The position numbers and the translations under genes were made by a program. Below the pieces are notes generated by a model that ran no database searches, was not told the origin of the DNA, and saw nothing but the letters and a program-made list of their open reading frames with translations. From Burkholderia sp. H160 (GTDB lineage: Bacteria > Pseudomonadota > Gammaproteobacteria > Burkholderiales > Burkholderiaceae): 64,000 nt of DNA. Shown in pieces: positions 17,009 through 25,684 of the stretch. The stretch is from contig ABYL01000004.1 of the NCBI GenBank assembly GCA_000173575.1, positions 62,001-126,000 on the forward strand, written 5' to 3'. The stretch's first letter is position 1, and every line of letters begins with the position of its first letter.

Positions 17009-19018
17009 ATGACATTCAACCGCTCCGTTTTACAGATCTTCGCCAATTACTGCGTCGCGGCCGCCGAAAGCATGGCCCACACGCTGATGCGTACGGCCCA
17101 CTCGGCCTTCGTCAAGGAAACCGAAGATTTCTCGTGCACGATCATGACGCCGGAGGGACTCACATTCGCGTCGCCGAAAACGCTCGGCGCGACGTGGTAT
17201 CCGGGCCTCGACTTCGGCTCGGTGATCGAGGCAATCGATCACTACGAGCCAGGCGACATCGGCATGACCAACGATGCGTACAGCGGCTACGTCGCCACAC
17301 ACACGCCCGACGTGATGATGTGGAAACCCGTCTTCTACCAGGGCGAGATCGTCTGCTACGTCGGTGGCCATATCCATAACACCGACATGGGCGGCGCGGT
17401 GCCAGCCTCGCTGTCGCGCACGCTGACCGAGATCTATCAGGAAGGCATCCGCTGGGCGCCGACCAGGATCATGCGCGGTGGCGTCCTCGACGAAACGCTG
17501 CTCGACCATATGGCGATCAACGTACGCGCCCCCGAGCAGAACCGCGGCGACCTGAAAGCGCAGATCGCGATGCTGATGACGGGCGAGCGGCGCGTGCTGG
17601 AAATCATCGAGCGCTTCGGCATCGACGATTTCAAGGCGGGCATGTACGCGATGATCGACTACTCGGAGGAGCAGGCGCGAGCGATCGTCGCCGGCATGCC
17701 GGACGGCGAATACTTCTTCGCCGAGTTCGCCGACGAGGACTCGGTCAACGGCAAGCCGCTGCGTGTCGCGCTGAACCTGAAGGTGCAAGGCGAATCGCTG
17801 GTGCTCGATTTCACCGGCAGCGATCCGCAACTGAACTCGTCGCTGAACATGCCGACAGGTGGCAAGGAGCGGCACGTGCTCGCGCTCGTGGGCCTGAACT
17901 ACGTGCTGTATTCGCTGCACCCGGACCTCCTGCTCAATGCCGGCATGCTGAAGGTCGCACGTTGCATCCTGCCGGAAGGCACGATCATGAATTGCGTGCC
18001 GCCGGCCGCGGTCGGCATGCGCAGCCTGACCTGCAAGGTCGCGCAGAACGTCACGTTCGGCGCGTTCTCGATGGTGTGTCCGGACCGGCTCCCCGCCTGC
18101 CCGGCGGGCGGCATGTCGATTCTGAACGTGCGCACCGTCGATAGCGACGGCCGCACGGTGATCGCGGCCATCGGTCCGGTCGGCGGTGGTGCGGGGGGCA
18201 TGGCCGATGGCGACGGGTCGGACGCATCGGGGGCGAACGTCGCGTTCCTGCGCAATACGCCGGTCGAGATCAACGAAGCCGAAGTGCCGATCCGCATCCT
18301 GAAGTACGGCATGGTGCCGGGCAGCGCGGGCGCGGGCCGCTATCGCGGCGGACTTGGCACGGTGATGGAATTCCGGGTGTTCTCGCCAGGCACGCTGGTG
18401 ACGGCGCGCAATCGCGACCGCTCGCGCTTTGCGTCGTGGGGCGTGCTGGGCGGCAAAGCCGGTGCGGTGTCGCGCTTCACGCGCAATCCGGGCACCGCGC
18501 AGGAAGAAAACCTCGGCGTCACCGATCTCGTCGTGTGCGGCCCCGGCGACGTGATCCGTCTCGAAGGCTGTGGCGGCGGCGGCTATGGCAACCCGTATGA
18601 GCGCGACCCACAGCGGGTCGCGGCGGACGCGAAGCGCGGCTATCTGAGCGAAAGCGATGCGCTCGCGCTCTATGGCGTGGTGCTGCGCGCGGGCGAGATC
18701 GATACGCAAGCCACCACAGCGCGGCGCACCGAGCTTGCAGCCAACGCGCCGCGTACACCGACCCCGCACTTCGAATACGGTGCGGCGCGCACCGCCTACG
18801 AGGCGCGCTGGACTCGCGAGCGCTATGCGGTGCTCACCGAAATACTCGCCGCCGCACCGGTCGTCTGGCGGCATTTCCTGAAGCACAAGATCTTCGACGC
18901 ATTCGATGCATGGGAAGCCGAAGGCCGGCTTCCGCCAGGCGGCCAGGCAATCAGCGAGATCTTCCGCGAGGTCGCGGCCAGGTATCCACAGTTGCTCGAA
19001 GCGCAGCGTGCCGCGTAA
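17009..19018 (+). CDS. hyuB: Hydantoinase/oxoprolinase family protein, subunit B
   Basis: This 669-residue HyuB/5-oxoprolinase C-terminal family protein has the conserved early segment SMAHTLMRTAHSAFVKETEDFSC, DIGMTNDAYSGYVATHTPDVMM, the metal-type HIHNTDMGG and a C-terminal GCGGGGYGNPYERDP. A C-terminal extension of about 100 residues, rich in charged helices, follows. It partners the upstream HyuA to form the ATP-dependent cyclic amide hydrolase. Both genes are probably one operon under the IclR regulator. The substrate cannot be read from the sequence. Confidence 0.92.
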   Translation: MTFNRSVLQIFANYCVAAAESMAHTLMRTAHSAFVKETEDFSCTIMTPEGLTFASPKTLGATWYPGLDFGSVIEAIDHYEPGDIGMTNDAYSGYVATHTPDVMMWKPVFYQGEIVCYVGGHIHNTDMGGAVPASLSRTLTEIYQEGIRWAPTRIMRGGVLDETLLDHMAINVRAPEQNRGDLKAQIAMLMTGERRVLEIIERFGIDDFKAGMYAMIDYSEEQARAIVAGMPDGEYFFAEFADEDSVNGKPLRVALNLKVQGESLVLDFTGSDPQLNSSLNMPTGGKERHVLALVGLNYVLYSLHPDLLLNAGMLKVARCILPEGTIMNCVPPAAVGMRSLTCKVAQNVTFGAFSMVCPDRLPACPAGGMSILNVRTVDSDGRTVIAAIGPVGGGAGGMADGDGSDASGANVAFLRNTPVEINEAEVPIRILKYGMVPGSAGAGRYRGGLGTVMEFRVFSPGTLVTARNRDRSRFASWGVLGGKAGAVSRFTRNPGTAQEENLGVTDLVVCGPGDVIRLEGCGGGGYGNPYERDPQRVAADAKRGYLSESDALALYGVVLRAGEIDTQATTARRTELAANAPRTPTPHFEYGAARTAYEARWTRERYAVLTEILAAAPVVWRHFLKHKIFDAFDAWEAEGRLPPGGQAISEIFREVAARYPQLLEAQRAA

Positions 19019-19042
19019 TGTGATGCGTCGATGCGCAGATGG

Positions 19043-19402
19043 CTATCGCCATCGTGGCGATGGCGCCGTCGTCGGCAAAGCGGCCAACAGCGGCGCGGTT
19101 TGCGCGCTCACCGGAAGCTCGTTGTCCGCAGCGAAATTCATCACGAACTCGAACGCATTCGGGCAGATGAGCCGTAGCTCATCCGACACGAACAGACATT
19201 TGTGTCCGGCGCTGACGATCGGCATGGCGAGCCGCGTCGAGACAATGTGCAGTCCCGGCCGCCGCTCGCCTACAAAGAGCGTAATGACGCCCTTCAACCG
19301 CTCGGCCCAGTCTCCGGGTCGAAATACTCTCTGGCGATGCGTGAGGCCTTCGATCAGATAGCCAGAAATCTGACCTTGCGTCTCGAGATTGAAGCGATCC
19401 AT
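19043..19402 (-). CDS. DUF3579-like small protein
   Basis: This 119-residue protein contains ISGYLIEGLTHRQRVFRPGDWAERLKGVITLF. That matches the DUF3579 family, in which the phrase FRPSDWAERL is diagnostic. The family is common in beta-proteobacteria and has no established biochemical role. It lies alone on the minus strand between hyuB (convergent) and dctD. I see no ribosome binding site for the ATG at 19402, so the start is uncertain. Confidence 0.7.
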   Translation of the reverse strand: MDRFNLETQGQISGYLIEGLTHRQRVFRPGDWAERLKGVITLFVGERRPGLHIVSTRLAMPIVSAGHKCLFVSDELRLICPNAFEFVMNFAADNELPVSAQTAPLLAALPTTAPSPRWR

Positions 19403-19453
19403 GTTTGCGCGGCGTTGTCGAGGTCGATGAATAGATAACTGCAGGCGGCGTGC

Positions 19454-20815
19454 TCAGGCGTCCTTGTCCTCGCCCTGTGAATCCCGGGCTGCAATCTTCA
19501 ATTGACGCAGCTTGTGATAGAGGGTCTTCCTGGGCATCCCGAGTTCGATGCTGGCGTCGGCCACGTTGCCGTGATGGCGCCGCAGCGTCTCTTCGATCAA
19601 CAGCCGCTCGAAGTGGGCGAGCTGCTCTGCAAGCGTCCCTGCTTTCGTCGCGCCGGTGCCCGCAGACAGCAGACTGTCGCCGGTCAGCCCGAGCACGAAG
19701 CGGTCCGCGACGTTTTGCAGCTCACGCACATTGCCGGGCCACGGGTGTGTCATCAGCTCCGACATCTGCGCGGCGGTGACATAGGGCGCCGGCGTGCCGA
19801 AGCGGCGCGCGGCCGCCAGCACGAAGTGCTCGAACAGCAGCGGCACGTCCTCACGCCGCTCGCGCAATGGCGGCAGTTCGATCTGCGCGACGTTCAGCCG
19901 GTACAGCAGGTCCGAGCGGAACTGGCCACCGGCCGACAGATCGGTCAGATCGGCCTTCGAGGCGGCGACAATCCGGCAATCGACCGGAATCAGCTCGTTC
20001 GCGCCCAGCCGCTCAACCACGCGCTCCTGCAGCACGCGCAGCATCTTGATCTGCAGCCCAATGGGCATCGTCTCGATCTCATCGAGAAAGAGCGTGCCGC
20101 CGTTCGCCCATTCGATCTTGCCCACCCGCTTTTTGATCGCCCCTGTGAAGGCGCCCGCCTCGTGGCCGAACAGCTCGCTCTCGAATACCTGTTCGGGCAG
20201 ACCACCACAGTTCAGCGCGACGAAATGCGCGTCGCGGCGTGCGCTGAAATCGTGCAGGCTGCGCGCAATCAGTTCCTTGCCCGTACCGGTTTCGCCGGTG
20301 ATGAGCACCGACACCGACGTATTGGCGAGCCGCAGAATCTTCCTGCGGACTTCCGCCATCGCCGGCGACTTGCCAAGCACCTGTGCCTCGATCCCCTGCC
20401 AGTTGCGCAGCGACGCGCGCAGCCCTTGAACCTCGAGAGTGAGCCGGCGTTTTTCGACTGCGCGGGCAACGCGGCCTGCGATCACGTCCGAGGAGAACGG
20501 TTTCTCGATGAAATCGTATGCGCCGACATGCATTGCACCCACTGCCGTCGATATGTCCGCATGTCCGCTGATGAGCAGAACAGGAATCTGCGCGTCGATC
20601 GTCATCACACGGTCGAGCAATTGCAGTCCGTCGATGCCAGGCATCCGCACGTCCGACACCACCACGATCGGCGCGCCCGGGGCGACCTCGGCGAGTGCGT
20701 CGGCCGCCAGGGCATACGCGCTCACCGGAAAGCCGGCGAGCGCCACGGCCTGCTCAACGCCGAGCCGGACATTTTCATCGTCCTCGACGACCAACACCCG
20801 AATTTCATCTTCCAT
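19454..20815 (-). CDS. dctD: Sigma-54-dependent response regulator, DctD type
   Basis: This 453-residue protein has three domains. The receiver domain (residues 1-120) carries the phosphoacceptor Asp at about 55 in VVVSDVRMPG. The AAA+ sigma-54 activation domain (about 145-380) has Walker A GETGTGKELIARSL, the sigma-54 contact motif GAFTGA and Walker B GTLFLDEIE. A C-terminal Fis-type helix-turn-helix ends in ADASIELGMPRKTLYHKLRQL. The start at 20815 overlaps dctB by 11 bp. With the sigma-54 promoter at 24255-24270, the likely target is the dicarboxylate/hydroxycarboxylate transporter immediately upstream of dctB. Confidence 0.92.
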   Translation of the reverse strand: MEDEIRVLVVEDDENVRLGVEQAVALAGFPVSAYALAADALAEVAPGAPIVVVSDVRMPGIDGLQLLDRVMTIDAQIPVLLISGHADISTAVGAMHVGAYDFIEKPFSSDVIAGRVARAVEKRRLTLEVQGLRASLRNWQGIEAQVLGKSPAMAEVRRKILRLANTSVSVLITGETGTGKELIARSLHDFSARRDAHFVALNCGGLPEQVFESELFGHEAGAFTGAIKKRVGKIEWANGGTLFLDEIETMPIGLQIKMLRVLQERVVERLGANELIPVDCRIVAASKADLTDLSAGGQFRSDLLYRLNVAQIELPPLRERREDVPLLFEHFVLAAARRFGTPAPYVTAAQMSELMTHPWPGNVRELQNVADRFVLGLTGDSLLSAGTGATKAGTLAEQLAHFERLLIEETLRRHHGNVADASIELGMPRKTLYHKLRQLKIAARDSQGEDKDA

Positions 20816-22727
20816 GCTCTGCCCTTTGCGGTTCGGCCGCCATGAATTCGATCTCGAATCGCGCCCCGCCGCCGTCGCAATTGGCCGCGGTGATTTTCGC
20901 CCCGAACCCTTCGACGATGCGCGATGTGATCGCAAGCCCGAGCCCGAGGCCTTGCCCGCGCGGTTTCGTCGTGACGAAAGGCTCGAACAGATGAGCAAGC
21001 ACCTCCGGGGCAATGCCGGGGCCGCTGTCGGTCATGGTGAAGCGCACCCGGCCTTGCGGATCCGGCTCGCTTGCTTCCATCGTGATGACGCGCGTGCTAG
21101 CGTCGCAAACGGCATCGAGCGCGTTGCCAAGCAGATTGACGATTACCTGCTGCAGCTGGCTCGACTCCGCATACACGGTCGTGGCGGGGGGAATACGCAC
21201 GTCGAGTCGGACCGCCTTGTCGCGGATACGTGCCTCGTAGATGAGCCGCGCGTGGGATATTGCCTCGCCAAGCGACACTGCGACCCGTTCCACCTCCGGC
21301 TTGCGCGCGAACGCCTTCAGCTCGCCGGTCAACACGGCCATGCTGTCGACGAGACGGCCCACACGCTCGAGATTGGCGATCGCCTGCGCGCTCTGATTGC
21401 GCTCGAAAAACCTGCGCGCGTTATCGCAAAGCGTGCGAATCGCGACGAGCGGCTGGTTCAGCTCGTGCGTAAGGCCAGCTGCCAGCTGCCCGATCACCGC
21501 GAGCTTGCCAGCGTGCACGACTTCCTGCTGCGTCGCGCGCAGGCGCTGCTCGGTGCGCTCGCGCTCGGCGATCTCCCGCTGCATCCGTTCGTTTGCCTGG
21601 GTCAACGCGGCGGTCCGTTGCGCGACGGTCGTTTCAAGCTGGTCGTTCGCGCGGCGCAGCGCCTGCTGTGCATTGAGCTTCTCCACGATCGTTCTGCGAC
21701 GCTGGAGCGCGTATAACGCATAGAGCGCGGCGATCAGGAAGCCCCCCGTCACGAACGCGAACGCGATACGCTGCTGCCGCCGCGCGCCGACGGTGTCGAG
21801 AAGCACCATGATCGTGTCTTGTCCCTGCGGCGCCGGGCGCGCCATCACGAGGTAGCGGGCGGTGCGGCCCGCACGGCGCAAATCCGGGAAGGTGCCGAAC
21901 CACGCGGCGTCACTCCATTCACCCTTGCGCCGATAGTGCAACGCCTCGACGATACGGCCCGCGTATTGCCGCGACGCCTGGATGTCGCTCTGCTGTTTCG
22001 CGGTCATCGCACGCATGGCGGTGAATTTCCATTCAGGCTCGGTCGAGATCACGATCACCCCATTACCGTCGACGACGATTGCCGCCTCGCCGGGCACGCG
22101 CCACGCGGATTCGAGCGCGTCGACGCTGACCTTGACGGCCGCCGCGCCGATCACCTGACCGTCTGCCGTGTCGCCCTCATGGACCGCGCTCGCGAAGTAC
22201 AGCCCTGGAATGCCCGTGTTCGTACCGATTCCGAAGAAGCGGCCCGTGCCCTTTGCGAGCGCGTCCTGGAAATATGGACGGTATGACACGTTGGTGCCGA
22301 CAAAGCTGACCGGCTGGTTCCAGTTACTCGCGGCTATCACCGAACCTTGCACGTTGATCACGTCGACAGCGCCGCTGCCGACGTCCCGATTGACCGCTTC
22401 GAGATACGCGTTGACCGCGTGCGTCAAACCGGGCGCCTGTTCAGGAGAGGCGCTCAGCAATGCACGTACGCTGTCCTGCCTCGCGACCAGCGCGGGCACC
22501 ATCTCGAAACGCCCGAGTTCACTCTTCAGACTTGCGGAATAAAGATCGAGTCGATGTGCGCCGACGTCGGCGAGCGCATCGATCGCGCGGTCCCACGCGA
22601 ACTCGACGGCCACGGCGGCCGCCACGACGTACAGTCCGGCCGCCGCCGCCCATCCCCACCACGCGATTCCCTTGAAACGCTTTTGCACGTTTGCCCTCGT
22701 CGGTCGGCCGCCGTCGGGCGGCGGCAT
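20805..22727 (-). CDS. dctB: Sensor histidine kinase, DctB type
   Basis: This 640-residue membrane kinase has one transmembrane segment at about 24-42, a periplasmic double-Cache sensing region (about 45-300), and a second transmembrane segment near 310-330. A coiled coil linker follows, then the HisKA box GLTHELNQPLVAIRTLCDNARRF, and the HATPase domain with QQVIVNLLGNALDAV, DSGPGI and GQGLGLGLAI. DctB kinases sense C4-dicarboxylates directly in the periplasm and phosphorylate DctD. The gene precedes and overlaps dctD, and follows the transporter gene by 61 bp in the same orientation. The sensed ligand is probably the transported 2-hydroxycarboxylate or dicarboxylate. Confidence 0.92.
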   Translation of the reverse strand: MPPPDGGRPTRANVQKRFKGIAWWGWAAAAGLYVVAAAVAVEFAWDRAIDALADVGAHRLDLYSASLKSELGRFEMVPALVARQDSVRALLSASPEQAPGLTHAVNAYLEAVNRDVGSGAVDVINVQGSVIAASNWNQPVSFVGTNVSYRPYFQDALAKGTGRFFGIGTNTGIPGLYFASAVHEGDTADGQVIGAAAVKVSVDALESAWRVPGEAAIVVDGNGVIVISTEPEWKFTAMRAMTAKQQSDIQASRQYAGRIVEALHYRRKGEWSDAAWFGTFPDLRRAGRTARYLVMARPAPQGQDTIMVLLDTVGARRQQRIAFAFVTGGFLIAALYALYALQRRRTIVEKLNAQQALRRANDQLETTVAQRTAALTQANERMQREIAERERTEQRLRATQQEVVHAGKLAVIGQLAAGLTHELNQPLVAIRTLCDNARRFFERNQSAQAIANLERVGRLVDSMAVLTGELKAFARKPEVERVAVSLGEAISHARLIYEARIRDKAVRLDVRIPPATTVYAESSQLQQVIVNLLGNALDAVCDASTRVITMEASEPDPQGRVRFTMTDSGPGIAPEVLAHLFEPFVTTKPRGQGLGLGLAITSRIVEGFGAKITAANCDGGGARFEIEFMAAEPQRAEHGR

Positions 22728-22788
22728 GCGCGGATGCGGTGCGTTAGAAGCGCAGGCGCCGCCTTCGCGAGACTGTAGGCGAGCGGCC

Positions 22789-24156
22789 TCACCCGCCGAA
22801 ATGCGCGAGCAGGATGAGCGTCACGGTGACAACGATGGCGCCGCCGATGCGTGTGGCGATCTGCGCGAACGGCATGAGCTGCATGCGGTTCGCTGCCGTG
22901 AGGATCGCGACGTCGCCGGTGCCCCCCTGGCCGCTGTGGCACGCGTTCACGATTGCAGTGTCGATAGGGTACATCTTCAACAGGCGGCCGACCACGAAGC
23001 CTGTGCCCATCAGCGTCACGACAGTCGCGGCGATCGTCACGACGTTGACGAGCGTGAACGCGGCCATCAACTTGTCCCACGGCGTCATCGCCACGCCGAT
23101 GGCGAACAGCAGCGGATAGGTGACCGCAGTCGAGAAGAACTTGTAGACGACGAACGCGCCTTCCTGCAGCGGCGGCGACACCGCACGTGCGAGCTTGACG
23201 AGCACGGCGAGGAACAGCATCGCGACAGGCGCGGGCAGGCCGATCAGCTTGTTGGCCATCAGCCCGATAAGGTACAGCGTAATCGCCGTGATACCGGCTG
23301 CGGCGATGTGGCCGACCTCGACGTGTCCGCAGATTTCTTCGTTCGACGCCGTCATTTCGTCGGCCTCGCCGACTTGCAGGCGGCCATTGCCGGTGAGATG
23401 CGGGTAGCGCTTGCCCAACATTTCGAGCGCGCCGGAGAGAATGATCGCGATGAGGCTGCCGAGCATCACGGGCGGAAGCACCTGCGCGAACAGGTCTCCC
23501 TGCGCGACGTGCATGATTTCCGAATAGCCAACGGACAGCGGAATCGCACCTTCGCCGACGCCACCGGCCATGATCGGCACGACGATGTAAAGCAGCGTGT
23601 GCTTTGCGCCGAGGCCGAGCGCCGTACCCACCGCCGTGCCGACGAGGGTCGCCGCGACTGTGCCCGCCGCGAGCGGAATAAAGATCTTCAGGAAGCCCTG
23701 AATCAGCACACGCCGGTCCATGCTCAGAATGCTGCCGACGATGATCGACGCGATGAACAGGTAGAGGAAATTCGTCTGCTTCGTGAAATCGACCGTGAGA
23801 TGCAGCACCGGCTTAGGCAGTACGTGATAGTAGGTAAGCGCTGACGGCACGAAGGTCGCGAGAATCGCGGCAGCGCCAATGTTGCGCAAGAGCGGCAAGC
23901 GCTTGCCGAGCTCGGCGCAGGTAAAGCCGAAAAACGCGAGGACGGCGATTGCCATCGAGATCTCGCCGGGCACCTTGCCCGTCACGGCAAAGCCCGTGAT
24001 CAGCGCGAACAGGATCACGTAGATCGGCAGCGGAATGATGCCGATGCGGATTTCCATCAGTTTCCACCAGCCTTCCGGCCAGAAGCGGGCTTGAATCGCG
24101 GAGTGCTGCTCGGGGATCGTCTGGGACGAAGCGGATGCGGATGCGCTGTGCTGCAC
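22789..24156 (-). CDS. 2-hydroxycarboxylate (citrate/malate-type) sodium symporter family transporter
   Basis: This 455-residue integral membrane protein is of the 2HCT family (CitS/MaeN-like). It has about 11-12 hydrophobic segments and the hallmark loop motif GGVGEGAIPLSVGYSE (about residues 188-203). A second glycine-rich reentrant loop sits in the C-terminal half (ACHSGQGGTGDVAILTA). The family takes up citrate, malate or lactate with Na+ or H+. Being paired with DctB/DctD in place of DctA is unusual. A sigma-54 promoter about 100 bp upstream of its start fits DctD control. The N terminus has a Ser/Ala-rich stretch before WWKLMEIRIG. Confidence 0.9.
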   Translation of the reverse strand: MQHSASASASSQTIPEQHSAIQARFWPEGWWKLMEIRIGIIPLPIYVILFALITGFAVTGKVPGEISMAIAVLAFFGFTCAELGKRLPLLRNIGAAAILATFVPSALTYYHVLPKPVLHLTVDFTKQTNFLYLFIASIIVGSILSMDRRVLIQGFLKIFIPLAAGTVAATLVGTAVGTALGLGAKHTLLYIVVPIMAGGVGEGAIPLSVGYSEIMHVAQGDLFAQVLPPVMLGSLIAIILSGALEMLGKRYPHLTGNGRLQVGEADEMTASNEEICGHVEVGHIAAAGITAITLYLIGLMANKLIGLPAPVAMLFLAVLVKLARAVSPPLQEGAFVVYKFFSTAVTYPLLFAIGVAMTPWDKLMAAFTLVNVVTIAATVVTLMGTGFVVGRLLKMYPIDTAIVNACHSGQGGTGDVAILTAANRMQLMPFAQIATRIGGAIVVTVTLILLAHFGG

Positions 24157-24254
24157 GGGATGTCTCCTTCGTTTTCGCGGCCGGATTGCGCTGAGTCGCC
24201 GGTGCTCGCTCTAAAAAATGGGGCGACAGACTCGCGGCCGCCGGACGTCTATAA

Positions 24255-24270
24255 AGCACTACCCGTGCCA
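24255..24270 (-). promoter_or_regulatory. Sigma-54 (-24/-12) promoter for the 2HCT transporter
   Basis: Reading on the minus strand from 24270, the sequence is TGGCACGGGTAGTGCT. It matches TGGCACG-N4-TTGCT at all fixed bases but one, with the invariant GG and GC in correct 10-nt spacing. It points to the transporter start at 24156, with an expected transcript start near 24243. The adjacent DctD carries the GAFTGA motif needed to activate such promoters. Activator sites would be expected in 24280-24420. Confidence 0.8.
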
Positions 24271-24503
24271 ATCAGCTGTCGAGCGATGGGAGTCGCTTCA
24301 ATTCATTGATTTCTCATCACTTTCTGGATTGAAGCTCGGGTGAGTCCAGTTTGTCGCTCTGAGAATTCAGAATCGGCGCATCGGGTAGGCTGAAATCTCG
24401 GCCTGCCGATGACCAGGGCAACTGCGACCGCCCTCAACCATGAGCGAAGCGATTTTGCGATTCCGATTCCCTCTGGTACGCCATTCGTCGTTGACCGAAA
24501 ATC

Positions 24504-24535
24504 AATCGCCTCACCCGAGGAGAGCGTGGGCGATT
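24504..24535 (+). terminator. Terminator-like hairpin
   Basis: A 7-bp stem AATCGCC/GGCGATT encloses an 18-nt loop that can pair internally (CAC/GTG), followed by TTTGA. It would terminate plus-strand transcription, yet no plus-strand gene precedes it. It could end a small RNA or shield the gene at 24747 from read-through. Confidence 0.4.
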
Positions 24536-24746
24536 TTTGATTGGAGGGGAGCTTAGCGATGCAAACCCTTCCTGACGCTTTCGTCTACGAGGCACCGGCT
24601 TGCCGGCGAGCTATCCTTCGATAATCGGCTCGTACATCTTCGCGTAAGTGATGCTGTCGATGCGGACCATTCGTGCCTTGCAGTTGGCGCCCTTGACCAC
24701 GAAGAGTCCCTCATGCAAAGTCTCGCCTTCCCATCAGGAGTCGTGC

Positions 24747-25607
24747 ATGACCACGATTTACGAACCGCTCTATCTCGATGGCCAGACGCTATCCGAGCCA
24801 GCGTTCAAGCCGCTACCGGTCGACAACTCGCAGGCCGCCTGGCGCGAAGTGCGGATTCTCGTCGACTTCTGGCGCCGCGGTGGTCATCGCGCGGGCGGGT
24901 TCGTCGGCATCTTCTCGCCGAAGTTCGGCCTGAAGACGAAGGTGCCCGCGGAGCGGTTTCTCTCGTTCGTCGCTGGGCATGCCAACGCCGACGTCTGCCT
25001 CATCAACCCGTTCCCGCAACTCTCGTACTACTCGTTCAACGTGTGGATGCAGGGCGAGGCGAATCACCCGGGACTGATGGAGCGCTCGCAGGCGCTGCTC
25101 GATGCGGTCGAGATGGACTGGAATCTCTCGGCGACGCCACGAAACGACGCGCGAACACTGTCCTACTCGAATTTCTGGGTCGGCACCGAGCAGTTCTGGG
25201 ACGAGTACATTGGCGGCATCATCGAGCCGATCGCGCGATTCCTCGAGCAGAATCCGGATCACGACGTCGCGCGCTCGGTCATGGATGCGACCTACCACAG
25301 CGACCCGGCGCCGTTCCTGCCGTTCATCGTCGAGCGGCTGCTCAGTGCGTTCCTCGCGGCGCGTGCCGACCTGTCGGTGGCAGCCTATCCGATCGAGGAC
25401 GTCGAGCCTTACCTCACGACGCCTTGTGAGCGTGAACTTGTCGAGCTGATGAAGCCGCTCGTCGACAGCGCCGATGCTTCCGGCGTTTTCTCGGAAGACC
25501 TGCGCAAGATGCAGGAACACGCCTGCCAGTTCCTGGTGCTCTACAGTAAGGTCTACTACGAGACCAGCGCCCATCCGCATACCTGCAGGACGATCACGCC
25601 GGCATAG
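24747..25607 (+). CDS. Hypothetical protein, glycosyltransferase-associated type
   Basis: This 286-residue soluble protein has no signal peptide and begins MTTIYEPLYLDGQTLSE. Notable phrases are FWRRGGHRAGGFVGIFSPKFGLKT and INPFPQLSYYSFNVWMQGEANHPGL, aromatic-rich stretches seen in proteins linked to polysaccharide or glycan synthesis loci. I cannot assign a fold or reaction. The ATG at 24747 has AGGAG at 7-nt spacing, and upstream in-frame starts run into the remnant on the other strand. The gene stands alone and is followed by a clear terminator. Confidence 0.75.
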   Translation: MTTIYEPLYLDGQTLSEPAFKPLPVDNSQAAWREVRILVDFWRRGGHRAGGFVGIFSPKFGLKTKVPAERFLSFVAGHANADVCLINPFPQLSYYSFNVWMQGEANHPGLMERSQALLDAVEMDWNLSATPRNDARTLSYSNFWVGTEQFWDEYIGGIIEPIARFLEQNPDHDVARSVMDATYHSDPAPFLPFIVERLLSAFLAARADLSVAAYPIEDVEPYLTTPCERELVELMKPLVDSADASGVFSEDLRKMQEHACQFLVLYSKVYYETSAHPHTCRTITPA

Positions 25608-25635
25608 CCGCTCGCCTCCAGACACATAACACGGC

Positions 25636-25663
25636 AGCCCGCACAAGCGGGCTTGCTGTTCTT
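25636..25663 (+). terminator. Rho-independent terminator
   Basis: AGCCCGC (25636-25642), loop ACAA, GCGGGCT (25647-25653), then TGCTGTTCTT. It lies 29 bp after the stop of the hypothetical gene and between converging genes, so it could serve both directions. Confidence 0.75.
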
Positions 25664-25684
25664 GCGGGCGCTCCCCCTTGGCTC

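Larger units (their letters stand above)
24157..24746. other. 590-bp intergenic region with sigma-54 promoter, terminator-like hairpin and a coding remnant
   Basis: Besides the sigma-54 site, this space has a terminator-like hairpin on the plus strand (AATCGCC 24504-24510, GGCGATT 24529-24535, followed by T-rich sequence) with no gene in front of it. On the minus strand, 24611-24730, an open stretch reads LHEGLFVVKGANCKARM, then RIDSITYAKMYEPIIEG and a stop. It looks like the C-terminal tail of a lost gene, but I cannot name the family. An in-frame stop closes it upstream at about 24745. Confidence 0.4.

Noticed and set aside
14921-18886. Very long minus-strand open frames (over 600 codons) opposite hyuA and hyuB
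   Set aside because: They are antisense shadows caused by high GC3 of the true genes. Their translations are Arg/His-rich, with no domains, and the plus-strand products match known families over full length.
19502-20845. Plus-strand open frame of about 447 codons opposite dctD
   Set aside because: DctD has all response-regulator motifs on the other strand, so this frame is a shadow.
24648-24746. Longer N terminus for the hypothetical protein at 24747
   Set aside because: The extension overlaps a coding-like remnant on the other strand, while the ATG at 24747 has an AGGAG site.
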